Assembly (NCBI GenBank): GCA_002389995.1 | Contig: DGRR01000164.1 | Coordinates: 1-15,819 of the forward strand | DNA length: 15,819 nt | Direction of reading: 5' to 3' | Origin: Ruminococcus sp. UBA4383 | Lineage (GTDB): Bacteria; Bacillota; Clostridia; Oscillospirales; Ruminococcaceae | Shown: piece by piece, positions 1 to 7,379 of the stretch | Position numbering within the stretch: the stretch's first letter is position 1 | Layout of the letters: each line of letters opens with the position of its first letter | The notes under the pieces: model-generated | What the model saw: the letters and a program-made list of their open reading frames with translations, nothing else | What the model was told of the DNA's origin: nothing | Databases searched by the model: none | Translations under genes and position numbers: made by a program

Positions 1-49
1 AGGCGGCCTCTGTGTACTCTGCGGTACTTAACTCTCTTTGGAAGCAGCA

Positions 50-832
50 TTACTGATTACCTCCTTCACTTCTTCTGTTGTTATCACGGTTGAAGTTTCT
101 GTTTCCGCCTCTTCTGTTTCCGTCACGTCTGTCGTCACGGCGGTTGCGGCGGTCGTTTTTCTTTTCGGACTTTTCTCTCTGAGCGGCAGCCTTGGCAGCG
201 TCACCCTTGAGGACTTCGCCCTTGTATATCCAAACCTTTACGCCAAGCTTTCCGTAAGTTGTATCAGCCTCTGCGAAGCCGTAGTCGATATCTGCACGGA
301 TAGTCTGGAGCGGGATAGTACCTTCGTGGTAGCTTTCACTTCTTGCGATTTCTGCACCTGCGAGTCTGCCTGATACCTTAACCTTGATACCCTTTGCACC
401 GAGGCGCATAGTTCTGCCGATGGACTGTTTCATAGCTCTTCTGAATGAAACACGGTTTTCGAGGTCGAGAGCGATTTTCTCAGCAACGAGCTGGCTGTCC
501 ATATCGGGCTGTTTTACTTCGATGATGTTTACATAAACCTGTTTGCCCATCATCTTTTCGAGCTGAAGTCTAAGCTTTTCGATTTCTGCGCCCTGTCTGC
601 CGATAACGATACCGGGTTTAGCGCAGTGAATGTGGATTCTTACCTTATCGGCGAAACGCTCGATTTCTATTCTGGGAACACCGGCAGCATACAAGCTCTT
701 CTTAATGAAATTACGAACGTTGTAGTCCTCAACGAGGGTATTGCCGAAATCTGCCTTATTGGCATACCAGCGTGAATCCCAGTCCTTTATAACGCCCACA
801 CGAAGACCGTGCGGATTAACTTTCTGTCCCAT
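50..832 (-). CDS. rpsC: 30S ribosomal protein S3
   Basis: S3 sits in the head of the 30S subunit at the mRNA entry channel. The 260-residue product opens with the typical MGQKVNPHGLRVG and has a KH domain with the GRQG loop at residues 78-81, followed by the S3 C-terminal domain (for example SGRLAGAEIARSE and YGKLGVKVWI). It is longer than the usual 210-240 residues because of a tail from about residue 213 to 260 that is very rich in Arg, Asn, Asp and Gly. The start at 832 has an AAGGAGG site just upstream (838-844), and the gene follows rplV by 19 bases. The 49 bases after the stop up to the left edge hold no ATG; rplP would be expected next. Identity is certain; only the role of the tail is unknown. 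Confidence 0.98.
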   Translation of the reverse strand: MGQKVNPHGLRVGVIKDWDSRWYANKADFGNTLVEDYNVRNFIKKSLYAAGVPRIEIERFADKVRIHIHCAKPGIVIGRQGAEIEKLRLQLEKMMGKQVYVNIIEVKQPDMDSQLVAEKIALDLENRVSFRRAMKQSIGRTMRLGAKGIKVKVSGRLAGAEIARSESYHEGTIPLQTIRADIDYGFAEADTTYGKLGVKVWIYKGEVLKGDAAKAAAQREKSEKKNDRRNRRDDRRDGNRRGGNRNFNRDNNRRSEGGNQ

Positions 833-851
833 TATTCAGACCTCCTTGGGA

Positions 852-1187
852 TTATTCTTTTTCTTTAAGAACAACTGTGATGTGTGATGTTCTCTTTAAA
901 ATTCTGTATGCTCTGCCCTGAGCTCTGGGCATGATTCTCTTCATGATAGGACCGGGTGTTACGAAACACTCAGCAATATAAAGATTATCCTTGTCCATGC
1001 TGAAATTATTTTCTGCATTTGCCTGTGCGGACTTTACAAGCTTACTTACGATAGGACTTGCAGCCTTAGGAGTAAGATCTAAAGTAGCCAAAGCGAGGTC
1101 AACGTCCTTGTTTCTGATTAAATCAAGAACAATCTGAACCTTTCTGGGCGATATGCGGGCATTTCTCAAATAAGCTCTTGCTTCCAT
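852..1187 (-). CDS. rplV: 50S ribosomal protein L22
   Basis: L22 binds 23S rRNA and its beta-hairpin lines the peptide exit tunnel. The 111-residue product MEARAYLRNARISPRK... with the C-terminal RAQGRAYRILKRTSHI motif is full length for the family. The frame stays open upstream to 1277, inside rpsS, but the start at 1187 is preferred. It gives the normal L22 N-terminus and is preceded by AAAGGAGGAG at about 1194-1203. It lies between rpsS (19 bases upstream) and rpsC in the S10 operon. Confidence 0.98.
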   Translation of the reverse strand: MEARAYLRNARISPRKVQIVLDLIRNKDVDLALATLDLTPKAASPIVSKLVKSAQANAENNFSMDKDNLYIAECFVTPGPIMKRIMPRAQGRAYRILKRTSHITVVLKEKE

Positions 1188-1206
1188 TAAAAGCTCCTCC
1201 TTTCGC

Positions 1207-1491
1207 TTACTTCTTGCCGTTGTTCGATGTTTTGGAACCTGCGTGTCCCTTGTAAGTTCTTGTAGGAGCAAACTCACCGAGCTTATGTCCTACCATATCC
1301 TCTGTAACATATACAGGAACGTGTTTGCGTCCGTCATGAACAGCAAATGTATGACCTACGAAATCGGGGAAAATTGTTGAAGATCTGCTCCATGTCATGA
1401 GGACCTTCTTTTCGCCTGCCTCGTTCATAGCCTGAACTCTCTTAAGGAGAACTTCCTGAACGTAAGGACCTTTTTTAATACTTCTGCTCAT
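1207..1491 (-). CDS. rpsS: 30S ribosomal protein S19
   Basis: S19 is a 30S head protein that pairs with S13 near the A-site tRNA. The 94 residues start MSRSIKKGPYV and include the family motifs RSSTIFPDFVGHTFAVHDG and VGHKLGEFAPTRTYKGH, a normal length. The start at 1491 follows a GGAGG site (1500-1504) at good spacing. It lies 20 bases after rplB in the S10 operon, in the conserved order. Confidence 0.98.
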   Translation of the reverse strand: MSRSIKKGPYVQEVLLKRVQAMNEAGEKKVLMTWSRSSTIFPDFVGHTFAVHDGRKHVPVYVTEDMVGHKLGEFAPTRTYKGHAGSKTSNNGKK

Positions 1492-1511
1492 TATTAGTTC
1501 CTCCTTTCAGA

Positions 1512-2345
1512 TTATTTGCCGTTGCGGCGTTTTACGATGAACTTATCTGTTCTGTGGTGCTTTTTACGGGTCTTGTAACCGAGAGCGGGTTTACCCCAGG
1601 GGGTAACAGGTCCGGGTCTTCCGACAGGTGACTTACCTTCACCGCCTCCGTGCGGGTGGTCATTGGGGTTCATTACGGAACCTCTTACAGTAGGTCTCCA
1701 GCCCATATTTCTCACACGGCCTGCTTTACCGTAGTTTACGTTTTCGTGGTCGATATTTGAAACCTGACCGATAGCAGCCTTACAGTTAATCGAAACTTTT
1801 CTCATTTCGCCTGAGGGGAGTCTGATAAGAGCGTACTTATCTTCCTTACCCATAAGCTGAGCCTGATTTCCTGCGCTTCTTACGAGCTGTGCGCCCTTGC
1901 CGGGGTAAAGCTCAATAGCGTGGATAAATGTACCGACGGGGATATCAGCGAGTTTGAGTGCGTTGCCGGGCTTGATATCAGCCTCTGAGCCTGACTCAAT
2001 CTTATCGCCTACTTTAAGACCGTTGGGAGCGAGAATATATCTCTTTTCGCCGTCCTCATACTGAACGAGAGCGATGAATGCGCTTCTGTTGGGGTCATAT
2101 TCGAGGGTAAGGACATTGGCAATCATATTGTCCTTATCACGCTTGAAATCTATTACACGGTATTTTCTTCTGTTACCGCCGCCTCTGTGGCGGACTGTTA
2201 TTCTGCCGTAGCTGTTTCTTCCCGATTTTTTCTTCATAGGTTCGAGAAGGCTTTTCTCCGGCTCAACCTTAGACAGAACAGAGTAATCTGTTACAGTCAT
2301 CTGACGCCTTGAAGGTGTCGTAGGCTTGTAGGTTTTAATAGCCAT
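1512..2345 (-). CDS. rplB: 50S ribosomal protein L2
   Basis: L2 is a primary 23S rRNA binder needed for subunit association and peptidyl-transferase centre assembly. The product is 277 residues, usual for bacterial L2. The N-terminal OB-like region carries RHRGGGNRRKYRVIDFKR and the SH3-like region leads to the conserved NPNDHPHGGGEG loop. His230 there corresponds to the functionally important His229 of E. coli. The C-terminus RTDKFIVKRR is intact. A GGAG site lies shortly upstream of the start at 2345. The 70-base gap from rplW contains a small inverted repeat (GGGAG/CTCCC around 2376-2390) with no T-run, so it is not called a terminator. Confidence 0.98.
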   Translation of the reverse strand: MAIKTYKPTTPSRRQMTVTDYSVLSKVEPEKSLLEPMKKKSGRNSYGRITVRHRGGGNRRKYRVIDFKRDKDNMIANVLTLEYDPNRSAFIALVQYEDGEKRYILAPNGLKVGDKIESGSEADIKPGNALKLADIPVGTFIHAIELYPGKGAQLVRSAGNQAQLMGKEDKYALIRLPSGEMRKVSINCKAAIGQVSNIDHENVNYGKAGRVRNMGWRPTVRGSVMNPNDHPHGGGEGKSPVGRPGPVTPWGKPALGYKTRKKHHRTDKFIVKRRNGK

Positions 2346-2415
2346 TTATTTCACTCCTTGTAAAAATGCTTGTTTGCGGGAGCATTACTCCCATACTGCG
2401 GAAATAAGCCTTTTA

Positions 2416-2709
2416 TTAATACATACCCTCGAAGAATTCGATAGCCTTTGAATCTGCTGTAAGGGTAACTATTGCCTTTTTCCATGAAGCTGTTGTGCCG
2501 ACGAATCTGCCGAGTCTTTTCTGTTTGCCCTTGATGTTGAGTGTATTCACCTTAGCGACCTCAACGCCGAAGAGAGTTTCAACAGCCTTTTTGATTTCTG
2601 ACTTTGTAGCGTCTTTTGCAACCTTAAAGGTGTACTTTCCTTCCTGAAGGTTGTCCATTGACTGCTCTGTGATAACGGGCTTGAGGATAATATCCTGCGG
2701 TGCTTTCAT
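2416..2709 (-). CDS. rplW: 50S ribosomal protein L23
   Basis: L23 lies at the peptide tunnel exit and is the docking site for trigger factor and the signal recognition particle. The 97-residue product starts MKAPQDIILKPVITEQS and has the family pattern KYTFKVAKDATKSEIKKAVE and FGVEVAKVNT. The start overlaps the rplD stop by one base (TAATG), which points to translational coupling. Its ribosome binding site, GAGGAGG, is inside the last codons of rplD. Confidence 0.98.
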   Translation of the reverse strand: MKAPQDIILKPVITEQSMDNLQEGKYTFKVAKDATKSEIKKAVETLFGVEVAKVNTLNIKGKQKRLGRFVGTTASWKKAIVTLTADSKAIEFFEGMY

Positions 2710-3332
2710 TATGCGTACACCTCCTCGATTTTTCCTACGGCATTCTTTACAACGATGAACTTGTCATAGTTGAGAATATCGTATACGTTAAGAGTGTTTA
2801 CAGCGGCAGTTTTAATGCCGGGGATATTAGCTGCGCTCTTGATAACCTTTGCATCAGCCTCAGCAGTAACGATGAGAGCCTTGCCTTCAACGCCGAGGGC
2901 TTTGAGCATATCAGCGATAGTTTTTGTCTTGTAGCTGTCGAGAGTGAGAGCATCGAGAACTATCATATTGTTATCGAGAACCTTAGTTGAAAGAGCAGAC
3001 TTCATAGCGAGTCTTCTTACTTTTTTATTGAGAGCGTATCTGTAATCTCTGGGCTTAGGGCCGAGAGCAACGCCGCCGTGGTACCACTGGGGAGCTCTTG
3101 TTGAACCCTGTCTTGCGTGACCTGTACCTTTCTGTCTCCAGGGTTTTCTGCCGCCGCCTCTTACTTCTGTTCTTGTAAGAGTTGACTGAGTACCCTGTCT
3201 CTGGTTAGCGAGGTAATTTACTACCATAGCGTGCATAACAGCTTCATTGGGAGTAACACCGAAAACTGCGTCTGAGAGTTCTGTTTCGGAAACCTGCTTT
3301 CCTGTCATATCAAAAACTGAAATTGTAGACAT
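2709..3332 (-). CDS. rplD: 50S ribosomal protein L4
   Basis: L4 binds 23S rRNA, and its long loop reaches into the exit tunnel. In E. coli it also represses its own S10 operon through the mRNA leader. The 207-residue product has the extended basic loop around residues 47-100, with RGGGRKPWRQKGTGHARQGS and RAPQWYHGGVALGPKPRDY. The C-terminal half is a normal Rossmann-like L4 fold. The start at 3332 is preceded by a G-rich AAAGGGGG site, a weaker match than elsewhere in the operon. Its presence matters for the leader regulation proposed at 4383-4697, but nothing in the sequence shows that L4 is the regulator here. Confidence 0.98.
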   Translation of the reverse strand: MSTISVFDMTGKQVSETELSDAVFGVTPNEAVMHAMVVNYLANQRQGTQSTLTRTEVRGGGRKPWRQKGTGHARQGSTRAPQWYHGGVALGPKPRDYRYALNKKVRRLAMKSALSTKVLDNNMIVLDALTLDSYKTKTIADMLKALGVEGKALIVTAEADAKVIKSAANIPGIKTAAVNTLNVYDILNYDKFIVVKNAVGKIEEVYA

Positions 3333-3349
3333 TTACGTTTCCCCCTTTC

Positions 3350-3982
3350 TCAAGCCTTTACGCTGTCAACGATATAGACTATACCGCCTTTGGGACCGGG
3401 AATTGCGCCCTTGATAGCGATAAGATTGTTTTCTGTATCCACCTTGACGATTTCAAGGTTCTGTACAGTAACCTGTTCTGCGCCCATATGGCCAGCCATG
3501 CCCTTGCCCTTGTATATTCTTGAAGGTGAGGAGCAAGCGCCCATAGAGCCTGCCTGTCTGTGAACGGGGCCTGTACCGTGAGTTTCTTTAAGTCTGTGCT
3601 GATTGTGGCGTTTGATTGCACCTGCGAAGCCTTTACCTTTGCTTGTGCCTACAACGTCAACAGCATCGCCGACAGCGAAAGTGTCAGCCTTTACGATGTC
3701 GCCTACGTTGAGAGCGTCACAGTCATCGAGTCTGAATTCTTTAAGATTTTTCTTGCAGGCAACGTCAGCCTTTTCAAAGTGACCTTTGAGGGGCTTGTTC
3801 ATTCTCTGAACCTTAACATCGCCGTAGCCGAGCTGAAGAGCAGCATATCCGTCATTCTCGACAGTTTTTTTCTGAACGACAACGCAGGGACCTGCTTCAA
3901 CAACAGTAACAGGAATAACTTTTCCTGATTCATCGAAAATCTGTGTCATACCGATTTTCTTACCGATAATGCCTTTCTGCAT
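3350..3982 (-). CDS. rplC: 50S ribosomal protein L3
   Basis: L3 is an early-assembly protein with a finger reaching the peptidyl-transferase centre. From the start at 3982 (MQKGIIGKKIGMTQIF) the product is 210 residues, the family norm. An in-frame ATG two codons earlier (3988) is only 2 bases from the AGGAGG at 3991-3996, whereas 3982 is 8 bases away, so 3982 is chosen. Conserved parts include SKGKGFAGAIKRH (about 114-126) and KGKGMAGHMG (158-167). In the loop where E. coli has its methylated Gln150, this protein has ACSSPS, so that modification site is absent. Confidence 0.97.
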   Translation of the reverse strand: MQKGIIGKKIGMTQIFDESGKVIPVTVVEAGPCVVVQKKTVENDGYAALQLGYGDVKVQRMNKPLKGHFEKADVACKKNLKEFRLDDCDALNVGDIVKADTFAVGDAVDVVGTSKGKGFAGAIKRHNQHRLKETHGTGPVHRQAGSMGACSSPSRIYKGKGMAGHMGAEQVTVQNLEIVKVDTENNLIAIKGAIPGPKGGIVYIVDSVKA

Positions 3983-4008
3983 TTTCATTTCCTCCTATAA
4001 GGTTATTG

Positions 4009-4052
4009 GTTGATGTTTATCAACATGACCGACGGGATACCGTCATTTTTTT
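4009..4052. other. Two hairpins in the rpsJ-rplC gap
   Basis: The 85-base gap between rpsJ and rplC contains two perfect inverted repeats. GTTGAT/ATCAAC with a four-base loop spans 4009-4024. GACGG/CCGTC with a four-base loop spans 4031-4044. On the plus strand the second is followed by A and then seven T (4046-4052), the shape of an intrinsic terminator facing against the operon. On the mRNA strand the same bases are an A-run before the stem. Possible roles are mRNA processing or stability, or stopping antisense transcription; none can be decided here. Confidence 0.5.
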
Positions 4053-4067
4053 GCAGGTACAGCGGAA

Positions 4068-4382
4068 TTACTTAACTTCCATAACAACGTCCACGCCTGC
4101 GGGGATTTCAAGTTTATCAAGAGCAGCAGTTGTTTTTTCAGTAGGACGGATAACGTCTATAAGTCTCTTGTGAGTTCTCATTTCAAACTGCTCACGGCTG
4201 TCCTTATATTTGTGTACAGCACGGAGGATAGTAACAACTTCCTTATCTGTGGGAAGCGGTATAGGACCTGAAACTCTTGCACCGCTTCTTTTAGCTGCTT
4301 CAACGATTTTAGCTGCTGCGATATCGACAGTAGCGTGGTCGTATCCTTTAATCTTGAATCTGATTTTTTCATTGACTGCCAT
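4068..4382 (-). CDS. rpsJ: 30S ribosomal protein S10
   Basis: S10 is a 30S head protein and, in many bacteria, also a transcription antitermination partner of NusB (NusE). The 104-residue product is full length, with FKIKGYDHATVD near the N-terminus, GPIPLPTDKEV in the middle and FEMRTHKRLIDV towards the end. It is the first gene of the operon. The start at 4382 has a strong AAGGAGG at 4391-4397 with 8 bases of spacing. Confidence 0.98.
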   Translation of the reverse strand: MAVNEKIRFKIKGYDHATVDIAAAKIVEAAKRSGARVSGPIPLPTDKEVVTILRAVHKYKDSREQFEMRTHKRLIDVIRPTEKTTAALDKLEIPAGVDVVMEVK

Positions 4383-4698
4383 TATTTTCGCCTCCTTGGA
4401 TAATATTTATGGGGGACGCTTATCGGGACTTAACACGTTTCCGTGTGTTTCATGCCATATCTATTAAAAAAACCCGAAAAACCGTTGTTTTCCGAGCATC
4501 AAACGACATATTCGGACACAAAGAGGCACAAAGGCACATACGCAAGCTGTACCGTTCAAAACTCCACAAACTGTGTCCGCTATCCCATTCGCCCGGTTTA
4601 AAATCGGACATACTCCACGGAAATTACCTGACAGACCGTCAGCAACCTTCCGTTTCAACGCATATCTTTGCAGTCAGTGCATATCTTATACACTCAGC
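4383..4698 (-). promoter_or_regulatory. S10 operon leader RNA with hairpins and alternative pairings
   Basis: The predicted transcript has about 315 nt before rpsJ, and no convincing gene lies in it. In mRNA order it contains a CTGAC/GTCAG hairpin (4628-4642) and TGTCCG (4605-4610). CGGACACA (4572-4579) can pair back with TGTCCG or forward with TGTGTCCG at 4513-4520. A terminator-like hairpin with seven U follows (4466-4496). Next comes an ACACG/CGTGT stem with a GAAA tetraloop (4433-4446), and finally the rpsJ ribosome binding site. GTGGAGT occurs twice (4560-4566 and 4612-4618). Long leaders that control S10 operons are known (L4 in E. coli); this one is not recognised as a named family. 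Confidence 0.6.
4466..4496 (-). terminator. Intrinsic terminator / attenuator in the S10 leader
   Basis: On the minus strand CTCGGAAAAC and GTTTTTCGGG can form a ten-pair stem (with G-U pairs) around a four-base AACG loop, followed directly by seven T (4472-4466). It lies about 200 nt after the predicted start of transcription and about 80 nt before rpsJ, so it would have to be bypassed for the operon to be expressed. That placement suggests attenuation. The stem is fairly AU-rich, so efficiency cannot be judged by eye. Confidence 0.6.
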
Positions 4699-4704
4699 TT
4701 TTAT

Positions 4705-4733
4705 ATTATACCACGCAGATACGCATAATGCAA
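4705..4733 (-). promoter_or_regulatory. Sigma-A-type promoter of the S10 operon
   Basis: On the minus strand TTGCAT (4728-4733) and a perfect TATAAT (4705-4710) are separated by 17 bases. A TG one base before the -10 makes it an extended -10 promoter. Transcription would start near 4698. Confidence 0.8.
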
Positions 4734-4858
4734 GCATTTCCTGAAATTTTATTGTAAACTTTTTATGAACGAAATAATATATTTAACTGTATACTGCATA
4801 TAAAATAACAATCTTTTAAAATTTAATTGTTTTAATATTATAAATTACTGAAAACCCC
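4734..4858. other. AT-rich spacer between divergent promoters
   Basis: These 125 bases separate the S10 promoter from the divergent GH94 promoter. They are strongly AT-rich, which could act as an UP element for either promoter. A loose inverted repeat ACAAT...ATTGT (4808-4812 and 4826-4830) is visible but matches no operator I recognise. No gene is seen. Confidence 0.4.
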
Positions 4859-4887
4859 TTGAAACTGTCAGGAAATAATGTTATAAT
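4859..4887 (+). promoter_or_regulatory. Sigma-A-type promoter of the GH94 gene
   Basis: TTGAAA (4859-4864) and a perfect TATAAT (4882-4887) are 17 bases apart, with a TG at 4879-4880 giving an extended -10. Predicted transcription starts near 4894, leaving a leader of about 37 nt that contains only the AAAAGGAG site at 4915-4922. This placement also rules out gene starts upstream of the transcript. Confidence 0.85.
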
Positions 4888-4930
4888 TATAAAAGTATAC
4901 GCCATTGTTATGGCAAAAGGAGTTAAAATT

Positions 4931-7345
4931 ATGAATTACGGACATTTTGACCTTGAAAACAAGGAATACGTCATCACAAATCCCGCAACCCCTGCACCAT
5001 GGGCAAATTATCTCGGTGACCCTGAATACGGTGCTATGATTTCAAACAATGCCGCAGGTTACAGCTTCGTAAAATCAGGAGCAAACGGCAGAATTTCACG
5101 TTTCCGTTTCAATTCCGAAATGGCTCTCCCCGGCAGATACATCTATATCCGTGACAATGATGCAAATGATTACTGGTCTGCATCATGGCAGCCAGTCGGC
5201 AAGCCCCTCGACAAGTACAAGAGCGAATGCCGCCACGGTACTGCATATACCGTAATCTCCGCAGAATATTCCGATATAAAGTCAGAAGTCACCTATTATG
5301 TCCCCTACGGCAAAACCTACGAAGTATGGAGAGCTAAAATTACCAACAATGATTCAAAGGACAGAAACCTTTCACTCTATGGATTCGTTGAATTTACCAA
5401 CGACAACAACTATGAACAGGATCAGGTAAATCTCCAGTACACATTATTCATCACACGCACAAGCTTTGAAGAAAATAAAATCCTCCAGCATATCAACGAA
5501 AATGACGGCAAAGATGCAAGCGGTTCAAATCACCGTGAAAGATTCTTCGGAATGGTAGGCGCACCGATTTCCGCATATAACGGCTCACTCAGCGACTTTA
5601 TAGGCGCATACAGAACTTTCTCCAACCCCATAGCTGTTGAATCAGGCAAGTGCAACAACAAAATGAACTTCAATTCAAATTCATGCGGTGCTTTGCAGTC
5701 GGATATAACTCTCAAATCAGGCGAAACTGTTGAACTTATATATATCCTCGGTCAGCGTGACAACGAACAGGCAACCGCTATCCTCAACGAATACAAAGAA
5801 GCAGGAAAAGTCGATGCAGAAATCAGACAGCTTAAAGATTACTGGCATGGTCAGCTTTCCAATTTCAAGGTTGAAACTCCCTCCGCAGAGTTCAACAACA
5901 TGATTAACGTATGGAATGCTTATCAGTGCTTTATAACATTTATCTGGTCAAGAGCCGCATCATTTGTTTACTGCGGTCTTCGTAACGGTTATGGCTACCG
6001 TGATACCGTTCAGGATATTCAGGGTATCATACATCTTAACCCCGAAATGGCTGCCGAAAAAATCCGTTTCATGCTCTCCGCTCAGGTAAGCAACGGCGGC
6101 GGACTCCCCCTTGTAAGATTCAATCACAATGCAGGTCATGAAAACTGCCCCGATGAAAATGATGTAAACAGCGTATACGCAAAGGAAACAGGTCACCCCT
6201 CATACCGTGCCGATGATGCTCTCTGGCTTTTCCCGACTATCGTCAAGTATATCGGTGAAAGCGGCAACAAGGCATTTTTAGATGAAGTAATCACCTATGC
6301 GGAAGAAGGTGGCGGTGAAGCTACCGTTTACGAACACCTTAAAAATGCAATAAGATTCTCAATGGAACGCCTCGGCAGTCACAATATGCCCGCAGGACTT
6401 CATGCAGACTGGAATGACTGTCTCAGACTCGGTGCAAAGGGTGAATCTACATTTGTAGCTTTCCAGCTTTACTATGCAATGAGCGTAATAAAAGATATGG
6501 CTGTTTCAAAAAATGATAACGACTATGTATCATATATAACAGATGTTCAGGCTAAACTCGCAGATGCTCTCGAAAAGTGCTGGGACGAGGACAGATTTAT
6601 CCGTGGTATCCGTGAGGACGGTGTAATTGTCGGTGCTAAGAAAGACCCCGAAGCTAATATGTGGCTCAATCCTCAGAGCTGGAGTGTAATTTCAAAATTT
6701 GCCTCCGATGAACAGGCTGAAAAGGCTATGAACAGCGTTCACGATATCCTCAACACTCCTTACGGTGCAAAACTCCTTGAACCTCCCTACAAAGAACACT
6801 ATTTTGACGGTGCATTAATGCATATCTTCAATGCTGATACCAAGGAAAACGGTGGTATCTTCTCGCAGTCACAGGGCTGGCTCATACTCGCTGAATCTCT
6901 CCTCGGTCACGGAAACAGAGCTTTTGAATACTTCCTTGAAAGTTCACCTGCTGCCATGAATGACAAGGCTGAAATAAGAGTTATGGAACCATATGTTCAC
7001 GGACAGTTCACCGAATCAAAGGCATCACCTTTTGAAGGACGTTCACACGTTCACTGGCTCACAGGTACAGCATCAACTGTTATGGTAGGCTGTGTTGAAG
7101 GTATCTGCGGTATGCGTCCTGATGCTGACGGACTGCTGATTTCTCCCTCTATCCCGTCAGAATGGGACGGTTTCAGAATCGAAAAGAATTTCAGAGGAAA
7201 GAAACTCAATATCAACGTAAACAACTCCGCTCACGCTGAATCAGGTGTTAAGGAAATCACTCTCAACGGCGAAAAGCTTGACAAAAATTATATTCCTGCC
7301 AATAAACTTAAAGATGTAAATGAAATCGAGGTTATTCTCGGCTGA
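4931..7345 (+). CDS. GH94 glycoside phosphorylase (cellobiose/chitobiose phosphorylase-like)
   Basis: GH94 enzymes cleave a beta-linked disaccharide or oligosaccharide with phosphate, giving alpha-sugar-1-phosphate plus the shortened sugar, in the cytoplasm. The start at 4931 (MNYGHFDLENKEYVIT) has AAAAGGAG 8 bases upstream and gives 804 residues, matching the roughly 800-810 of the family. An N-terminal beta-sandwich (about 1-270) has the family pattern NYLG...ISNNAAGYSF. It is followed by a linker and an (alpha/alpha)6 barrel with GYRDTVQD (355-362), the DWND motif carrying the general acid (493-496), KENGGIFSQ (638-646) and a phosphate-loop TGT (711-713). A short beta domain ends the chain. 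Gln646 sits where the Vibrio chitobiose phosphorylase has the phosphate ligand His644. The gene stands alone, with its own promoter and terminator. No signal peptide is present. The exact substrate is not settled; cellobiose, cellodextrin, cellobionate or chitobiose types are all possible. Confidence 0.9.
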   Translation: MNYGHFDLENKEYVITNPATPAPWANYLGDPEYGAMISNNAAGYSFVKSGANGRISRFRFNSEMALPGRYIYIRDNDANDYWSASWQPVGKPLDKYKSECRHGTAYTVISAEYSDIKSEVTYYVPYGKTYEVWRAKITNNDSKDRNLSLYGFVEFTNDNNYEQDQVNLQYTLFITRTSFEENKILQHINENDGKDASGSNHRERFFGMVGAPISAYNGSLSDFIGAYRTFSNPIAVESGKCNNKMNFNSNSCGALQSDITLKSGETVELIYILGQRDNEQATAILNEYKEAGKVDAEIRQLKDYWHGQLSNFKVETPSAEFNNMINVWNAYQCFITFIWSRAASFVYCGLRNGYGYRDTVQDIQGIIHLNPEMAAEKIRFMLSAQVSNGGGLPLVRFNHNAGHENCPDENDVNSVYAKETGHPSYRADDALWLFPTIVKYIGESGNKAFLDEVITYAEEGGGEATVYEHLKNAIRFSMERLGSHNMPAGLHADWNDCLRLGAKGESTFVAFQLYYAMSVIKDMAVSKNDNDYVSYITDVQAKLADALEKCWDEDRFIRGIREDGVIVGAKKDPEANMWLNPQSWSVISKFASDEQAEKAMNSVHDILNTPYGAKLLEPPYKEHYFDGALMHIFNADTKENGGIFSQSQGWLILAESLLGHGNRAFEYFLESSPAAMNDKAEIRVMEPYVHGQFTESKASPFEGRSHVHWLTGTASTVMVGCVEGICGMRPDADGLLISPSIPSEWDGFRIEKNFRGKKLNINVNNSAHAESGVKEITLNGEKLDKNYIPANKLKDVNEIEVILG

Positions 7346-7346
7346 T

Positions 7347-7378
7347 AAAAAAATCCCCCGTCTGACGGGGGATTTTTT
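7347..7378. terminator. Bidirectional intrinsic terminator
   Basis: A perfect CCCCCG/CGGGGG stem (7355-7371, inner bases TCTGA) is flanked by seven A on the left and six T on the right. It would end the GH94 transcript on the plus strand and the lipoprotein transcript on the minus strand, the normal arrangement for two convergent genes whose stops lie about 35 bases apart. Confidence 0.93.
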
Positions 7379-7379
7379 A

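Noticed and set aside
1..49. Start of rplP at the left edge
   Set aside because: rplP is expected next in the operon, but no start codon with a ribosome binding site is present in these bases.
1188..1277. Longer N-terminus for rplV reaching into rpsS
   Set aside because: It is not part of L22, and a strong ribosome binding site sits directly before the start at 1187.
4464..4658. A 64-codon minus-strand frame in the S10 leader
   Set aside because: It needs a TTG start, has no ribosome binding site, runs through the attenuator and resembles no protein; the region is better explained as structured leader RNA.
4409..4744. Plus-strand frame opposite the S10 leader and promoter
   Set aside because: It has no promoter or ribosome binding site, overlaps the S10 promoter and reads as random sequence.
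4734..4858. Operator for a sugar regulator between the divergent promoters
   Set aside because: Only loose AT-rich inverted repeats and two GTATAC hexamers are seen; no CcpA-type or LacI-type operator fits.
4859..4930. Upstream starts for the GH94 gene (TTG at 4859, ATG at 4910)
   Set aside because: TTG 4859 is the -35 box itself, and ATG 4910 precedes the AAAAGGAG site; the family N-terminus begins at 4931.
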